Shown here: positions 17,592-25,275 of the stretch, piece by piece
How the letters are laid out: each line of letters starts with the position of its first letter
How positions within the stretch are numbered: the first letter of the stretch is position 1
Assembly (NCBI GenBank): GCA_902386135.1
Contig: CABMIB010000074.1
Span: 19,667-83,666, forward strand
DNA from: an uncultured archaeon
GTDB taxonomy: Archaea; Halobacteriota; Methanosarcinia; Methanosarcinales; Methanoperedenaceae
Direction: 5' to 3'
Length of the DNA: 64,000 nt
Notes under the pieces: generated by a model
Database searches by the model: none
What the model saw: only the letters and a program-made list of their open reading frames with translations
What the model was told of the DNA's origin: nothing
Made by a program: the position numbers and the translations under genes

Positions 17592-19625
17592 ATGGATAGC
17601 GGAAAACATGATGCGCACAATATGCCTGTGGCGCCCCCTGTGAGTATGGCACACGAAAAAATGGCGGTAAACGACCATCTTGACCACCATGCCATGATGG
17701 TGGCTGATTTCAAAAAACGATTCTGGATATCGCTGGTTATTACCATACCGATCCTGATACTTTCCCCGGTAATCCAGAAGTGGTCGGGTATTGGTATAAG
17801 GTTCACGGGCGATTCTTATATCCTTTTTATCCTCTCCTCCGCCGTCTATTTCTACGGCGGCTCCCCGTTCCTGAAAGGGCTGTTCGACGAACTAAGATCA
17901 GCAAAGCCCGGCATGATGACGCTCGTGGCTACGGCGATCACCACGGCCTATGTTTACAGCAGCGCGGTCGTGTTCGGTTTGAAAGGCGAGGTATTTTTCT
18001 GGGAGCTTGCCACCCTTATCGACATAATGCTTCTCGGTCACTGGCTGGAAATGAGATCGGTCATGGGAGCCGGAAGGGCGCTTGAGGAGCTTGCGCGGCT
18101 CATGCCCCTTGAAGCACACAGGCTGATGCCTGACGGCAGTGTAAAGAATGTGCCTTTAAATGAACTTAATATAGGCGACAGGGTCCTTGTAAAGCCCGGT
18201 GAGAAAATCCCTGCTGACGGCATGGTGGCAGAAGGAAAGAGTTCTGTTAATGAAGCAATGCTCACAGGCGAATCAAAACCAGTGCCCAAATCTCCCGGCG
18301 GCAAAGTCATTGGGGGCTCTATCAACGGCGAGGGCTCGATTACGGTTGAGGTTAAAAAGACCGGCAGCGACTCATTCCTTGCTCAGGTAATAGCGCTTGT
18401 TAAAGAGGCGCAGGAAAGTAAATCAAAAACCCAGGATTTAGCGAACCGGGCAGCATTCTGGCTTACGGTGATAGCACTCGCTGGTGGGGCGATAACGCTC
18501 CTTGTATGGCTTCTGCTATTGAACAAAGATCTTGCATTTGCTCTGGAGCGAACCGTAACCGTGATGGTAATTACCTGCCCCCATGCACTCGGGCTTGCGG
18601 TCCCTCTGGTTGTCGCGATCTCAACGACATTATCTGCAAAGAACGGTCTTTTGATAAGGAACAGGGCAGCCTTTGAGCGGGCAAGGAATATCCAGGCAGT
18701 AGTATTTGATAAAACGGGGACGCTTACCGAGGGGAAATTTGGCGTTACGGATATAATCCTGTTTAATGGCACTACAGGCGAAAGGGAACTTCTTAAGTAT
18801 GCAGCATCCGTGGAAGCCCGCTCCGAGCATCCTATCGCAAAAGGCATTGTCTCATCTTCAGAAGAGACTTTTCCTGTTGAGGGATTCAGGGCAATTCCGG
18901 GCAGGGGGGCAGAAGGGACAGTTAAAGGCAGGAATGTAAAGGTCGTAAGCCCGGGTTACTTGAGGGAACAGAATATCCGGGCTGCAGACGAACGCATCGG
19001 GAAACTGGCTTCTCAGGGAAAGACGGTGGTATTTGTAATAATGGACGGGAAGTTAAAAGGCGCGATCGCGCTTGCCGATATCATCAGACCCGAATCGAAA
19101 AGAGCGGTCATGAAGCTCAAAGAGATGGGCATCAGATGTATGATGCTCACCGGAGATAACAGGCAGGTCGCGAAATGGGTTGCAGAAGAAACAGGCCTTG
19201 ATGAATATTTCGCCGAGGTTCTGCCGCAGGAAAAGACGGCAAAGATAAAAGAGATACAGGCAAGGGGGCTTGTCGTTGCCATGACAGGCGATGGTGTGAA
19301 CGATGCCCCTGCTCTTGCGCAGGCTGATGTGGGCATAGCCATTGGCGCCGGGACAGATGTGGCTGTTGAGACCGCGGACATAATACTTGTAAGGAGCAAT
19401 CCTCTTGATGTAGTTGCTGTTCTTGGTCTTGCACGCGCAACGTATAGAAAGATGGTGCAGAATCTCGTATGGGCGACAGGATACAACGCCTTCGCCATTC
19501 CCCTTGCGGCAGGAGTTCTATATCAATCGGGCATACTCCTCACCCCTGCGATGGGTGCAGTGCTCATGTCTGTAAGTACTATGATTGTTGCTATAAATGC
19601 GAGGTTTTTAAGGGTAAAGAGGTAG
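17592..19625 (+). CDS. copB: Heavy-metal P1B-type ATPase with CPH motif (CopB-like)
   Basis: A 677-residue pump. The N-terminal 40 residues are rich in His and Met (DHLDHHAMM) in place of a CxxC metal-binding domain. Eight or so membrane segments follow. The ion-path motif is TCPHALGLAVP, and CPH rather than CPC is typical of the CopB/P1B-3 group linked with copper or silver export. Catalytic parts are LTGES (actuator), DKTGTLTEG (phosphorylated Asp) and MTGDGVNDAPALAQADVG (hinge). The C-terminus ends in two membrane helices. The likely role is copper or silver efflux at the cytoplasmic membrane, but metal choice is inferred from the CPH motif only. Confidence 0.9.
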   Translation: MDSGKHDAHNMPVAPPVSMAHEKMAVNDHLDHHAMMVADFKKRFWISLVITIPILILSPVIQKWSGIGIRFTGDSYILFILSSAVYFYGGSPFLKGLFDELRSAKPGMMTLVATAITTAYVYSSAVVFGLKGEVFFWELATLIDIMLLGHWLEMRSVMGAGRALEELARLMPLEAHRLMPDGSVKNVPLNELNIGDRVLVKPGEKIPADGMVAEGKSSVNEAMLTGESKPVPKSPGGKVIGGSINGEGSITVEVKKTGSDSFLAQVIALVKEAQESKSKTQDLANRAAFWLTVIALAGGAITLLVWLLLLNKDLAFALERTVTVMVITCPHALGLAVPLVVAISTTLSAKNGLLIRNRAAFERARNIQAVVFDKTGTLTEGKFGVTDIILFNGTTGERELLKYAASVEARSEHPIAKGIVSSSEETFPVEGFRAIPGRGAEGTVKGRNVKVVSPGYLREQNIRAADERIGKLASQGKTVVFVIMDGKLKGAIALADIIRPESKRAVMKLKEMGIRCMMLTGDNRQVAKWVAEETGLDEYFAEVLPQEKTAKIKEIQARGLVVAMTGDGVNDAPALAQADVGIAIGAGTDVAVETADIILVRSNPLDVVAVLGLARATYRKMVQNLVWATGYNAFAIPLAAGVLYQSGILLTPAMGAVLMSVSTMIVAINARFLRVKR

Positions 19626-19641
19626 GAGAGTATGAAAATAT

Positions 19642-20130
19642 TCAGAACTCCGGAAGTATCCTCTGGTACGGGTCATCTACCACGTCCTGAAGCACCTGGA
19701 ATTGTTTCTTGATCCGCTTCATCAGGTTAGCCCTGAACCCGGGGTCGGGGAATAGGTACGCAGGGGGTTTTATGACCGTCATCTCTGTTAAATCAAACAG
19801 CCCGATATCTTTAATGTTAAGGGTGCTTTTTGAGAAATGTTTGGCTGCAAGATAGAAGTATTCGCACGTGCGCCCGTACGTCTCAAGGTATTCCAGAGCG
19901 GTTTTCGGGTTCACGTATGCTTCCCATTCTTTTATCTCGATGCCAACAACGTAGAATCTCCGGGAGTTTTTGAAGATCGCAATTATGTCCGCCAGGTTAC
20001 ATACGCTCTTCCGGCACAGGAAGGGTTTGATATACATCTCGCACGTATGGAAGACAGGTGTGCCGTGCTGGTGGATAGCATCGACTATCTGATGGGAGTT
20101 TATAGTGGCTCCGAAGCTTGAGAACTTCAT
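19642..20130 (-). CDS. Conserved hypothetical protein, possible PD-(D/E)XK nuclease fold
   Basis: A 162-residue protein I do not recognise by name. Residues 44-70 read CNLADIIAIF, then VVGIEIKEW: Asp48, Glu65 and Lys67 stand in the order D...ExK of the restriction-endonuclease fold, with a beta-strand pattern that fits. The text around it (LEYLETYGRTCEYFYLAAK) resembles the helix and strand that follow the ExK in such domains. This supports a small DNA- or RNA-acting nuclease, or a degenerate relative, as an inference. It stands alone on the minus strand between the metal pump and the marker 8 gene. Confidence 0.45.
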   Translation of the reverse strand: MKFSSFGATINSHQIVDAIHQHGTPVFHTCEMYIKPFLCRKSVCNLADIIAIFKNSRRFYVVGIEIKEWEAYVNPKTALEYLETYGRTCEYFYLAAKHFSKSTLNIKDIGLFDLTEMTVIKPPAYLFPDPGFRANLMKRIKKQFQVLQDVVDDPYQRILPEF

Positions 20131-20193
20131 CGCCTGTCAGCACGCAGTATTATGGTAAAAATGTTAGGTAAGCGGGGTGGGAAAGTGTTCTTC

Positions 20194-21042
20194 CTATCCC
20201 AGCGGTCTTGGCTGCTTATGCCCGGGCAGAACAGGCAGTTTCATGGTGTTCACAAGGACGGATGAGTCAACTTCCTTTGCTCTCTCGCATAGCAATTCTT
20301 TCCCCTTCTGCGTTATCGCGAACAAGGGAACGGAGGTGCCGACCTGAAGTATGGGTTTCACAAGGTCGCGTACCGTCCTTGAGGCGCATCCTGTGACTAT
20401 GTCCATCGCCCCGATAAGCTCCTTTGCTTCACCGCATTGTATCCCTGTAAGATGAGCCCCGACCAGGATTAGATTAATATTTCGTTCTCTCTCGATGTTG
20501 CGAAGTTCCTTTGCATCGTGCGAGTTCACAACGCTGACCGCGATGTTCCTGTATCCCAGGTCGCAGGCTTTTTTGAGCCCTCCCGCCTGGTCTATCCTTG
20601 CGGTCTCTTTATCAAGCACAATGCCTCCCCGTACCTCAATTCCGGCTATTATCTCAGGTATCGGCTCGGTCTCAATAAGCCCTGACATGAGAGCGCCCAT
20701 ACCCTGCACAAGTTCAGGGTTGTTCGTGATCACCGTGCCTGCGCCGTCGCATACCGTAATCGTGGTATCGATGATGCCGCGGCGCAGAGCTGTCATCATG
20801 ATCTCACTTGCGCCGAAATTAACAAAAACGCCGTGGTCAAACCTCCTTTGCGGGGTGAACATCCCGATCTCCCGGATACGGTATTCCATGTTCTTCCTTG
20901 CTTCCTCCGCCGTGAGCCGCAAAACACCGGCGACCTTATTGAACACGGGGCACCAGTCGGCTGCAGGTTCGCCCACCTCTACGACCTTACCGTCCCTGAC
21001 CACTACCCGCGTTTTCCCGAACAGTTCCATTACATGGGGCAT
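20194..21042 (-). CDS. Methanogenesis marker protein 8 (DUF2099)
   Basis: A 282-residue cytoplasmic protein matching the DUF2099 family known as methanogenesis marker 8: the start reads MPHVMELFGKTRVVVRDGKV, followed by EVGEPAADWCPVFNKV, then VFVNFGASEIMMTALRRGII and CDGAGTVITNNPELVQGMG. The family occurs in organisms with methyl-coenzyme M reductase, and its function is unknown. Its presence is strong evidence that this genome belongs to a methanogen or anaerobic methanotroph. The start abuts the stop of the upstream small gene at 21043, so the two are likely one transcription unit. Confidence 0.85.
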   Translation of the reverse strand: MPHVMELFGKTRVVVRDGKVVEVGEPAADWCPVFNKVAGVLRLTAEEARKNMEYRIREIGMFTPQRRFDHGVFVNFGASEIMMTALRRGIIDTTITVCDGAGTVITNNPELVQGMGALMSGLIETEPIPEIIAGIEVRGGIVLDKETARIDQAGGLKKACDLGYRNIAVSVVNSHDAKELRNIERERNINLILVGAHLTGIQCGEAKELIGAMDIVTGCASRTVRDLVKPILQVGTSVPLFAITQKGKELLCERAKEVDSSVLVNTMKLPVLPGHKQPRPLG

Positions 21043-21381
21043 TCAATCACCTGCGAACTCATAGAGTTCAAGAAGTTCGGCCGCTTTCACCTTTGAGAGC
21101 CGCGCGCTTACTACTTCAGCAAGGGCGTCAACATGCTCTTTCTTGACGCAGTGAAGGCTTTCCATGCCTTCGAATACCAGGCTGACAAGATAATTCAGTT
21201 CACTGTCAGATAGTTTCAGGAGACGTTCCCTGAAATCTCCGGAAGATTTAGAGATATGCTGGGATACGGGCGGAAGTACTGACCTGAATTCATGCCCTGA
21301 ATGCGCACACGTCGGATCGGCCAGTTCCGGTGCAAGCTTTTTGAGAATCAGTAGGTCATCGGTGCTCAATTTTCGTGCCAT
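21043..21381 (-). CDS. Conserved hypothetical protein upstream of marker 8
   Basis: A 112-residue, mostly helical protein without recognised motifs. It carries one Cys and one His pair in DPTCAHSGHEF and a helical part rich in Leu and Glu (LSDSELNYLVSLVFEGMESL). No membrane segment or signal is seen. It sits directly before the marker 8 gene with no gap, so a joint role is likely. I cannot assign a function. Confidence 0.65.
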   Translation of the reverse strand: MARKLSTDDLLILKKLAPELADPTCAHSGHEFRSVLPPVSQHISKSSGDFRERLLKLSDSELNYLVSLVFEGMESLHCVKKEHVDALAEVVSARLSKVKAAELLELYEFAGD

Positions 21382-21490
21382 TATCAGCTCATTTGTTCCT
21401 GTCTATAATAAATTTCTCTACGTGCCGGATGCATCAAAAAATCTAAATCTATATATATCCAAAAGTAGATTGAGCAATAGAGGTGTACTA

Positions 21491-21808
21491 ATGGAAGTTA
21501 AAGATATCGGGCTGGCTGCGGTGATGATAATTTCTTCGATGGTAATAACGTATAAATGGCTTACCCGCCTCGGGGATTCCGATCCGGTCATTATCATATC
21601 CTCTATGCTGCTTGTAGGTTCTCTTGCGATTATGATAATATTGCTCGACGCCAGGCTGCGGAGCCTTGAAGAGGCTCTCGACTCAAAAGAACGCTCGATA
21701 AGGATAAATATCAAAGGCGTTGAGGAGAACCTTGAAAACAAGATGGAAGAATTATCTAAAAATACAACCAGTACAATAGGCGAGTTCTCTAAGAGGTTAT
21801 ATCGCTGA
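21491..21808 (+). CDS. Small membrane protein with coiled-coil tail
   Basis: A 105-residue protein starting at ATG 21491 behind AGAGGTG. Two hydrophobic segments (residues 7-23 and about 33-51) form a membrane hairpin. The remainder (LDARLRSLEEALDSKERSI and IKGVEENLENKMEELSK) is a charged heptad-like coiled coil facing the cytoplasm. The last 20 bases overlap the end of the convergent gene at 21789. I do not recognise the family. Confidence 0.6.
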   Translation: MEVKDIGLAAVMIISSMVITYKWLTRLGDSDPVIIISSMLLVGSLAIMIILLDARLRSLEEALDSKERSIRINIKGVEENLENKMEELSKNTTSTIGEFSKRLYR

Positions 21809-22091
21809 GAGCATCTTTTGCCATATCCGTTATTTGCTCCATTACCCCTCTTGCCTCATCAGTATTGCGGATTCTCCTGATATCCACCCTGCCGCTCTGG
21901 TATATCATCACGCTTCTTCCTTCAAGCTCGAACCGTGCCACGCCAAGCCGCACAGAACATTTCAACTCTTTTACATCAGTGCCGCGCAGGATATCACATA
22001 GCTTCCCGATATCCACTTTTTTTCCGAGATGGCACTCTGCGATATAGCGGGTGGGGTCTTCGATGCAGGGGCGTGACAGGCGTATATCCAT
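21789..22091 (-). CDS. Conserved hypothetical protein, about 100 residues
   Basis: It starts MDIRLSRPCIEDPTRYIAEC and contains LRGTDVKELKCSVRLGVARF followed by EGRSVMIYQSGRVDIRRI. Alternating strands and helices, and the sequence VxxFxxGRxxxRRI, resemble the half-repeat of TBP-like folds. No function can be given. The gene is convergent with the small membrane protein and overlaps its end by 20 bases. The insertion sequence follows upstream, about 40 bases from its start codon. Confidence 0.6.
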   Translation of the reverse strand: MDIRLSRPCIEDPTRYIAECHLGKKVDIGKLCDILRGTDVKELKCSVRLGVARFELEGRSVMIYQSGRVDIRRIRNTDEARGVMEQITDMAKDALSDITS

Positions 22092-22133
22092 GGGGGTTAG
22101 AAAGGGATACGATGATTAAAGGTTTTTCATAAC

Positions 22134-22138
22134 GTTTA
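22134..22138. repeat. Target-site duplication, left copy (GTTTA)
   Basis: GTTTA directly flanks the left inverted end of the insertion sequence and is repeated at 23503-23507 after the right end. It marks the insertion point. Confidence 0.85.
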
Positions 22139-23502
22139 CAGTACTTCCGTAAGTAATCATTAGTTTTTAAATTTTTATTGTAAATTTGCAGTTTGGCTCT
22201 CCTTTCTGAAAAATACAGCTTGATTCAGGAATAATAGGGCTATGTTTATGGGGTTTTTAATAAAAAATCGATAGCTTACGCTGTTCTGATTTCCGGTCGA
22301 ATCTGCAATTAATTCTTTATTGATAATATCGCTAAGATAGATTCCGATGTAGAGTTTCATAATTCGTGTTGTTATTTTTTGTGTTCCCAGTTCAATTCCA
22401 TGTTCACGACAATATATCAGGTTGCATAGCAGCCAAAAGTTATACAAAATTACGGAAACCATGAAGTAGAGCACCCGAATAACATAGCATTCTGTTGTAG
22501 TAATTGCTAGAAAATCTTTTTTTACACGGTATCCTGTTTCTATCCCCCATCTTTTTCTATACATTTCTGCAATGCTTTTTATATCATCTTTATATACAAT
22601 TTCAAAATTGGTTGCGAACGTGTAATATTCTTTGTCTTTTTCATCATACTTTACCATCAGATTGAATGTGGCGTTCTTCTTTCCCGACCGCATAGTATAT
22701 TTTAGAAAATAGGTTGTTTCATTGGAATTATCCTTTAAAATCTGCTTTATTGTATCGTTTTTAACGGCAGGCATGATATATTTGAGTTTCAAGCTCTCAA
22801 GAGCTTTTATCACATCTACAGAAAAGAATCCGCGATCAAGAAGCACATATTTAACGTGCACATATTTCATGGCATGTTGCAGTAAATCAGTGACTATAGT
22901 TGCGTTATTATTTGAAAGCGGTGTTAATGGTATTGCTTTTAATGTAAACCTCTGGTTTTTCTCGACTATGTCAATGGTTGCATATTTATAACAATAAGAA
23001 GTCCCATTTTTGTGTTTACAGCCCATTATGAAAGGATTATTCACTTCTCCGTAATATGGAATCTCATGAATATCTATGGCTACGGCAACGCATTTTATGC
23101 TCCCAAAAAGCCTTCTTTTCTCGGCCATTTGGTACGATGAATTAACGACTTGCTCTAATTGATATCGAAGCTCTTTTAGGTTTTGTCTTTCAATGTGATA
23201 AAAAACAGTATCCGCTGAAGGAATATCTATCTTATTTTTAACAGTTTTCAATTCAATGACGGAACTTTCAATCGAAGTAGTATTTATCGATGCTGTCAGG
23301 ATCAGATTGAAAATATCTTCCTGATGATACCTTGAATTGATACCAATTTTAAGGTCAATATGCCTATCCAACTCCCGAAAAGTATCTTTAAGTAATATCC
23401 CCACTAAATTATTCAATGCCCATCCCTTCTGAGTTTTTGTGTGCAAACTAAAACTTCAGTAGGGATGGCTATTATAACTTATCTACACCTGCGGAAGTAC
23501 TG
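22139..23502. mobile_element. Complete insertion sequence, ISH3-like, 1364 bp
   Basis: The element is bounded by CAGTACTTCCG (22139-22149) and its exact inverted copy CGGAAGTACTG (23492-23502), with weaker matching further in. A 5-bp direct repeat GTTTA stands on both sides. Inside is a single transposase gene on the minus strand. Size, ends and the 5-bp duplication fit the ISH3 family, common in haloarchaea and methanosarcinas. Clean ends and an intact gene mean the insertion is recent. It lies about 10 bases upstream of the glnA TATA box. Confidence 0.85.
22175..23446 (-). CDS. DDE transposase, ISH3-like
   Basis: A 423-residue transposase of the IS4-related DDE group. Catalytic acids are in VAIDIHEIPYYG (first Asp), YVLLDRGFFSVDVI (second Asp) and YRKRWGIETGYRVKKDF (Glu in the YREK-like motif). 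The pattern IDIHEIPYYG is typical of ISH3. The first codon appears to be TTG (23444-23446). The frame is uninterrupted, so the enzyme may be active. Confidence 0.88.
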   Translation of the reverse strand: MHTKTQKGWALNNLVGILLKDTFRELDRHIDLKIGINSRYHQEDIFNLILTASINTTSIESSVIELKTVKNKIDIPSADTVFYHIERQNLKELRYQLEQVVNSSYQMAEKRRLFGSIKCVAVAIDIHEIPYYGEVNNPFIMGCKHKNGTSYCYKYATIDIVEKNQRFTLKAIPLTPLSNNNATIVTDLLQHAMKYVHVKYVLLDRGFFSVDVIKALESLKLKYIMPAVKNDTIKQILKDNSNETTYFLKYTMRSGKKNATFNLMVKYDEKDKEYYTFATNFEIVYKDDIKSIAEMYRKRWGIETGYRVKKDFLAITTTECYVIRVLYFMVSVILYNFWLLCNLIYCREHGIELGTQKITTRIMKLYIGIYLSDIINKELIADSTGNQNSVSYRFFIKNPINIALLFLNQAVFFRKESQTANLQ

Positions 23503-23507
23503 GTTTA
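23503..23507. repeat. Target-site duplication, right copy (GTTTA)
   Basis: Second copy of the 5-bp direct repeat that flanks the insertion sequence. Confidence 0.85.
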
Positions 23508-23516
23508 ATAGAAAAC

Positions 23517-23524
23517 TATATAAG
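23517..23524 (+). promoter_or_regulatory. TATA box of the first glutamine synthetase gene
   Basis: TATATAAG stands 160 bases before the glnA start codon, preceded by GAAAAC. Transcription should begin near 23543. The insertion sequence ends 14 bases upstream, so any activator or repressor site formerly above the TATA box has been moved 1.36 kb away. Confidence 0.55.
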
Positions 23525-23554
23525 TAGGCAAACGGTAGCTTATGGTCGGTCTCG

Positions 23555-23682
23555 CAGAGCTTCCTTTGGATCGTCTCTCAAGTTGGGAATACATTGTAAA
23601 CAGTTGATTCAAGCTATTAGCAAGCGAATCTAAGATTCAAAAAGCTTTGCGCAGACCAATAAATTTGATAGGAGATAGGATA
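23555..23682 (+). ncRNA. Candidate structured leader of glnA, copy B
   Basis: The leader before the first glutamine synthetase gene begins with AGAGCTT...TCTCAAGTTG (23556-23585), shared with the PHP leader at 16537. Further on, GATTC (23606-) pairs with GAATC, and GAATC-TAA-GATTC forms a second small hairpin near 23625-23637. No known riboswitch is recognised. The length of about 120 bases and the hairpins suggest post-transcriptional control, as an inference. Confidence 0.35.
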
Positions 23683-25143
23683 ATGGCAACACCGACACCC
23701 GAAAAGCTTCTGGAATTTATTAAAGAAAAGAATGTAAAATGGGTAGACCTGCAATTCATGGATATCCCCGGCTATATCCAGCACATCACGATCCCCTCAT
23801 ATACTCTTAGAGAAGAGGACTTCACGGATGGCATAGGAAAGCTGGACGGCTCTTCTATCAAGGGCTTTAAGTCCATATTCGAGTCGGACATGAGGATGTT
23901 CCCGGACCCGAACACATGCGCGATTCTTCCCTGGACCGATAACACCCCCCATAGAACACTTCGTCTCATCTGCGACCTCTACGACGCATTCGGAGGACCG
24001 CGCTTCACGCGCGACCCGAGGTACATTGCACAGAAGGCTGAGGAAGCGGTAAAAAAAGCGGGTTTTGACTTTTCGTACTGGGGGCCTGAACTTGAGTTCT
24101 TCGTGTTCGATTCATTCAAGCTTCTTCCAAGTTTCTCCACAGCACGCGATGCCTGGTCAGGCACAGGATACGAAATACAGTCCAAAGAAGCGCCGTGGTC
24201 CCAAACAAGCGGCATCAACCACCCGATCCGCTTTAAGGAAGGCTATTATCCTGCTCCGCCACAGGATACTCTCGTGGACCTGAGGAACGAGATAACAGGA
24301 CAGCTTTACGATTATTTCAACATCATATGCGATGCGCACCACCACGAGGTAGCCACAGCAGGGCAGTGCGAGATCGATATGAAATACGACACCCTTACAA
24401 AGATGGCGGATAACGTGCTGACGTACAAGAACGTTGTCAAGAACGTGGCGTACAATATGAAAATGGTCGCCACTTTCATGCCAAAACCCATATTCGGGGA
24501 CAACGCCTCTGGAATGCACATCCACCAGTCGCTCTGGAAAGGGATGAACGGGAAATCACGCAATACTTTCTATGACCCCGATGATGAATACGCTGAAATA
24601 TCGCAGACCTGCCGCTACTACATAGGCGGTCTCATGGAGCACTCAAGGGCTCTTTGCGCCATCACATCGCCGACAACGAACTCATACAAGAGGCTTGTGC
24701 CCGGATACGAGGCGCCTGTTTATATCGCGTGGAGCAAGCGCAACAGGTCAGCAAGCATAAGGGTGCCTGTATACGAGAAAGGCAAGGAAGCTCCCAAGAG
24801 GATAGAGTTCAGGCCGCCCGATACCAGCTGCAACATCTATTATGCCTTTGCCGCGCTCACAGCAGCAGGGCTTGACGGCATTAAGAAAAAGATGGATCCG
24901 GGGAACCCGTGCGATGAGAACATCTACCACCTCACTGCCGAGAGAAGGCGTGAGATGGGCATCAAGGAATGTCCGGGTTCGCTGCAGGAGGCACTTAATG
25001 AACTGGAATCGGACAGGAAGTTCCTTGAATCGATATTCCCGAAAGATGCCATCGATATGTGGATAGAGCTAAAATCCGAGGAATACAAGCAAAACTCAAT
25101 AAGACCCACGCCTTTTGAGTTTTATCAATATTTCGATATTTAA
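23683..25143 (+). CDS. glnA: Glutamine synthetase, type I (first copy)
   Basis: A 486-residue enzyme that makes glutamine from glutamate, ammonia and ATP. Motifs: KLDGSSIKGF (substrate loop), WGPELEFFVFD with metal-binding Glu, AHHHEVATAGQCEIDM, FGDNASGMHIHQSLWKG and NSYKRLVPGYEAPVYIAWS (ATP/glutamate site). A region of about 25 extra residues around 165-190 (APWSQTSGINHP) and a C-terminal extension distinguish it from the second copy. No NLYDLP-type adenylylation site is seen. The start at ATG 23683 follows GGAGATAGGATA. A hairpin terminator follows the gene. The second copy and nrpR lie downstream. Confidence 0.92.
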   Translation: MATPTPEKLLEFIKEKNVKWVDLQFMDIPGYIQHITIPSYTLREEDFTDGIGKLDGSSIKGFKSIFESDMRMFPDPNTCAILPWTDNTPHRTLRLICDLYDAFGGPRFTRDPRYIAQKAEEAVKKAGFDFSYWGPELEFFVFDSFKLLPSFSTARDAWSGTGYEIQSKEAPWSQTSGINHPIRFKEGYYPAPPQDTLVDLRNEITGQLYDYFNIICDAHHHEVATAGQCEIDMKYDTLTKMADNVLTYKNVVKNVAYNMKMVATFMPKPIFGDNASGMHIHQSLWKGMNGKSRNTFYDPDDEYAEISQTCRYYIGGLMEHSRALCAITSPTTNSYKRLVPGYEAPVYIAWSKRNRSASIRVPVYEKGKEAPKRIEFRPPDTSCNIYYAFAALTAAGLDGIKKKMDPGNPCDENIYHLTAERRREMGIKECPGSLQEALNELESDRKFLESIFPKDAIDMWIELKSEEYKQNSIRPTPFEFYQYFDI

Positions 25144-25152
25144 TTTCGGTCA

Positions 25153-25200
25153 CATTCCAGCTTTAACACGCTGGAATGGCTCTTTTATATTTTTCCTATT
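25153..25200 (+). terminator. Hairpin terminator after the first glutamine synthetase gene
   Basis: CATTCCAGC (25153-25161) and GCTGGAATG (25170-25178) form a perfect nine-base stem with an eight-base loop, followed by a T-rich tail (CTCTTTTATATTTTTCC). It separates the two glutamine synthetase genes into different transcripts. Confidence 0.75.
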
Positions 25201-25275
25201 TTTATTCCACCTGTTTTTCCCGAATGATTTATTACTACATATCGTAATTAGAGTGGGTTGGAGTTACTGATTACA

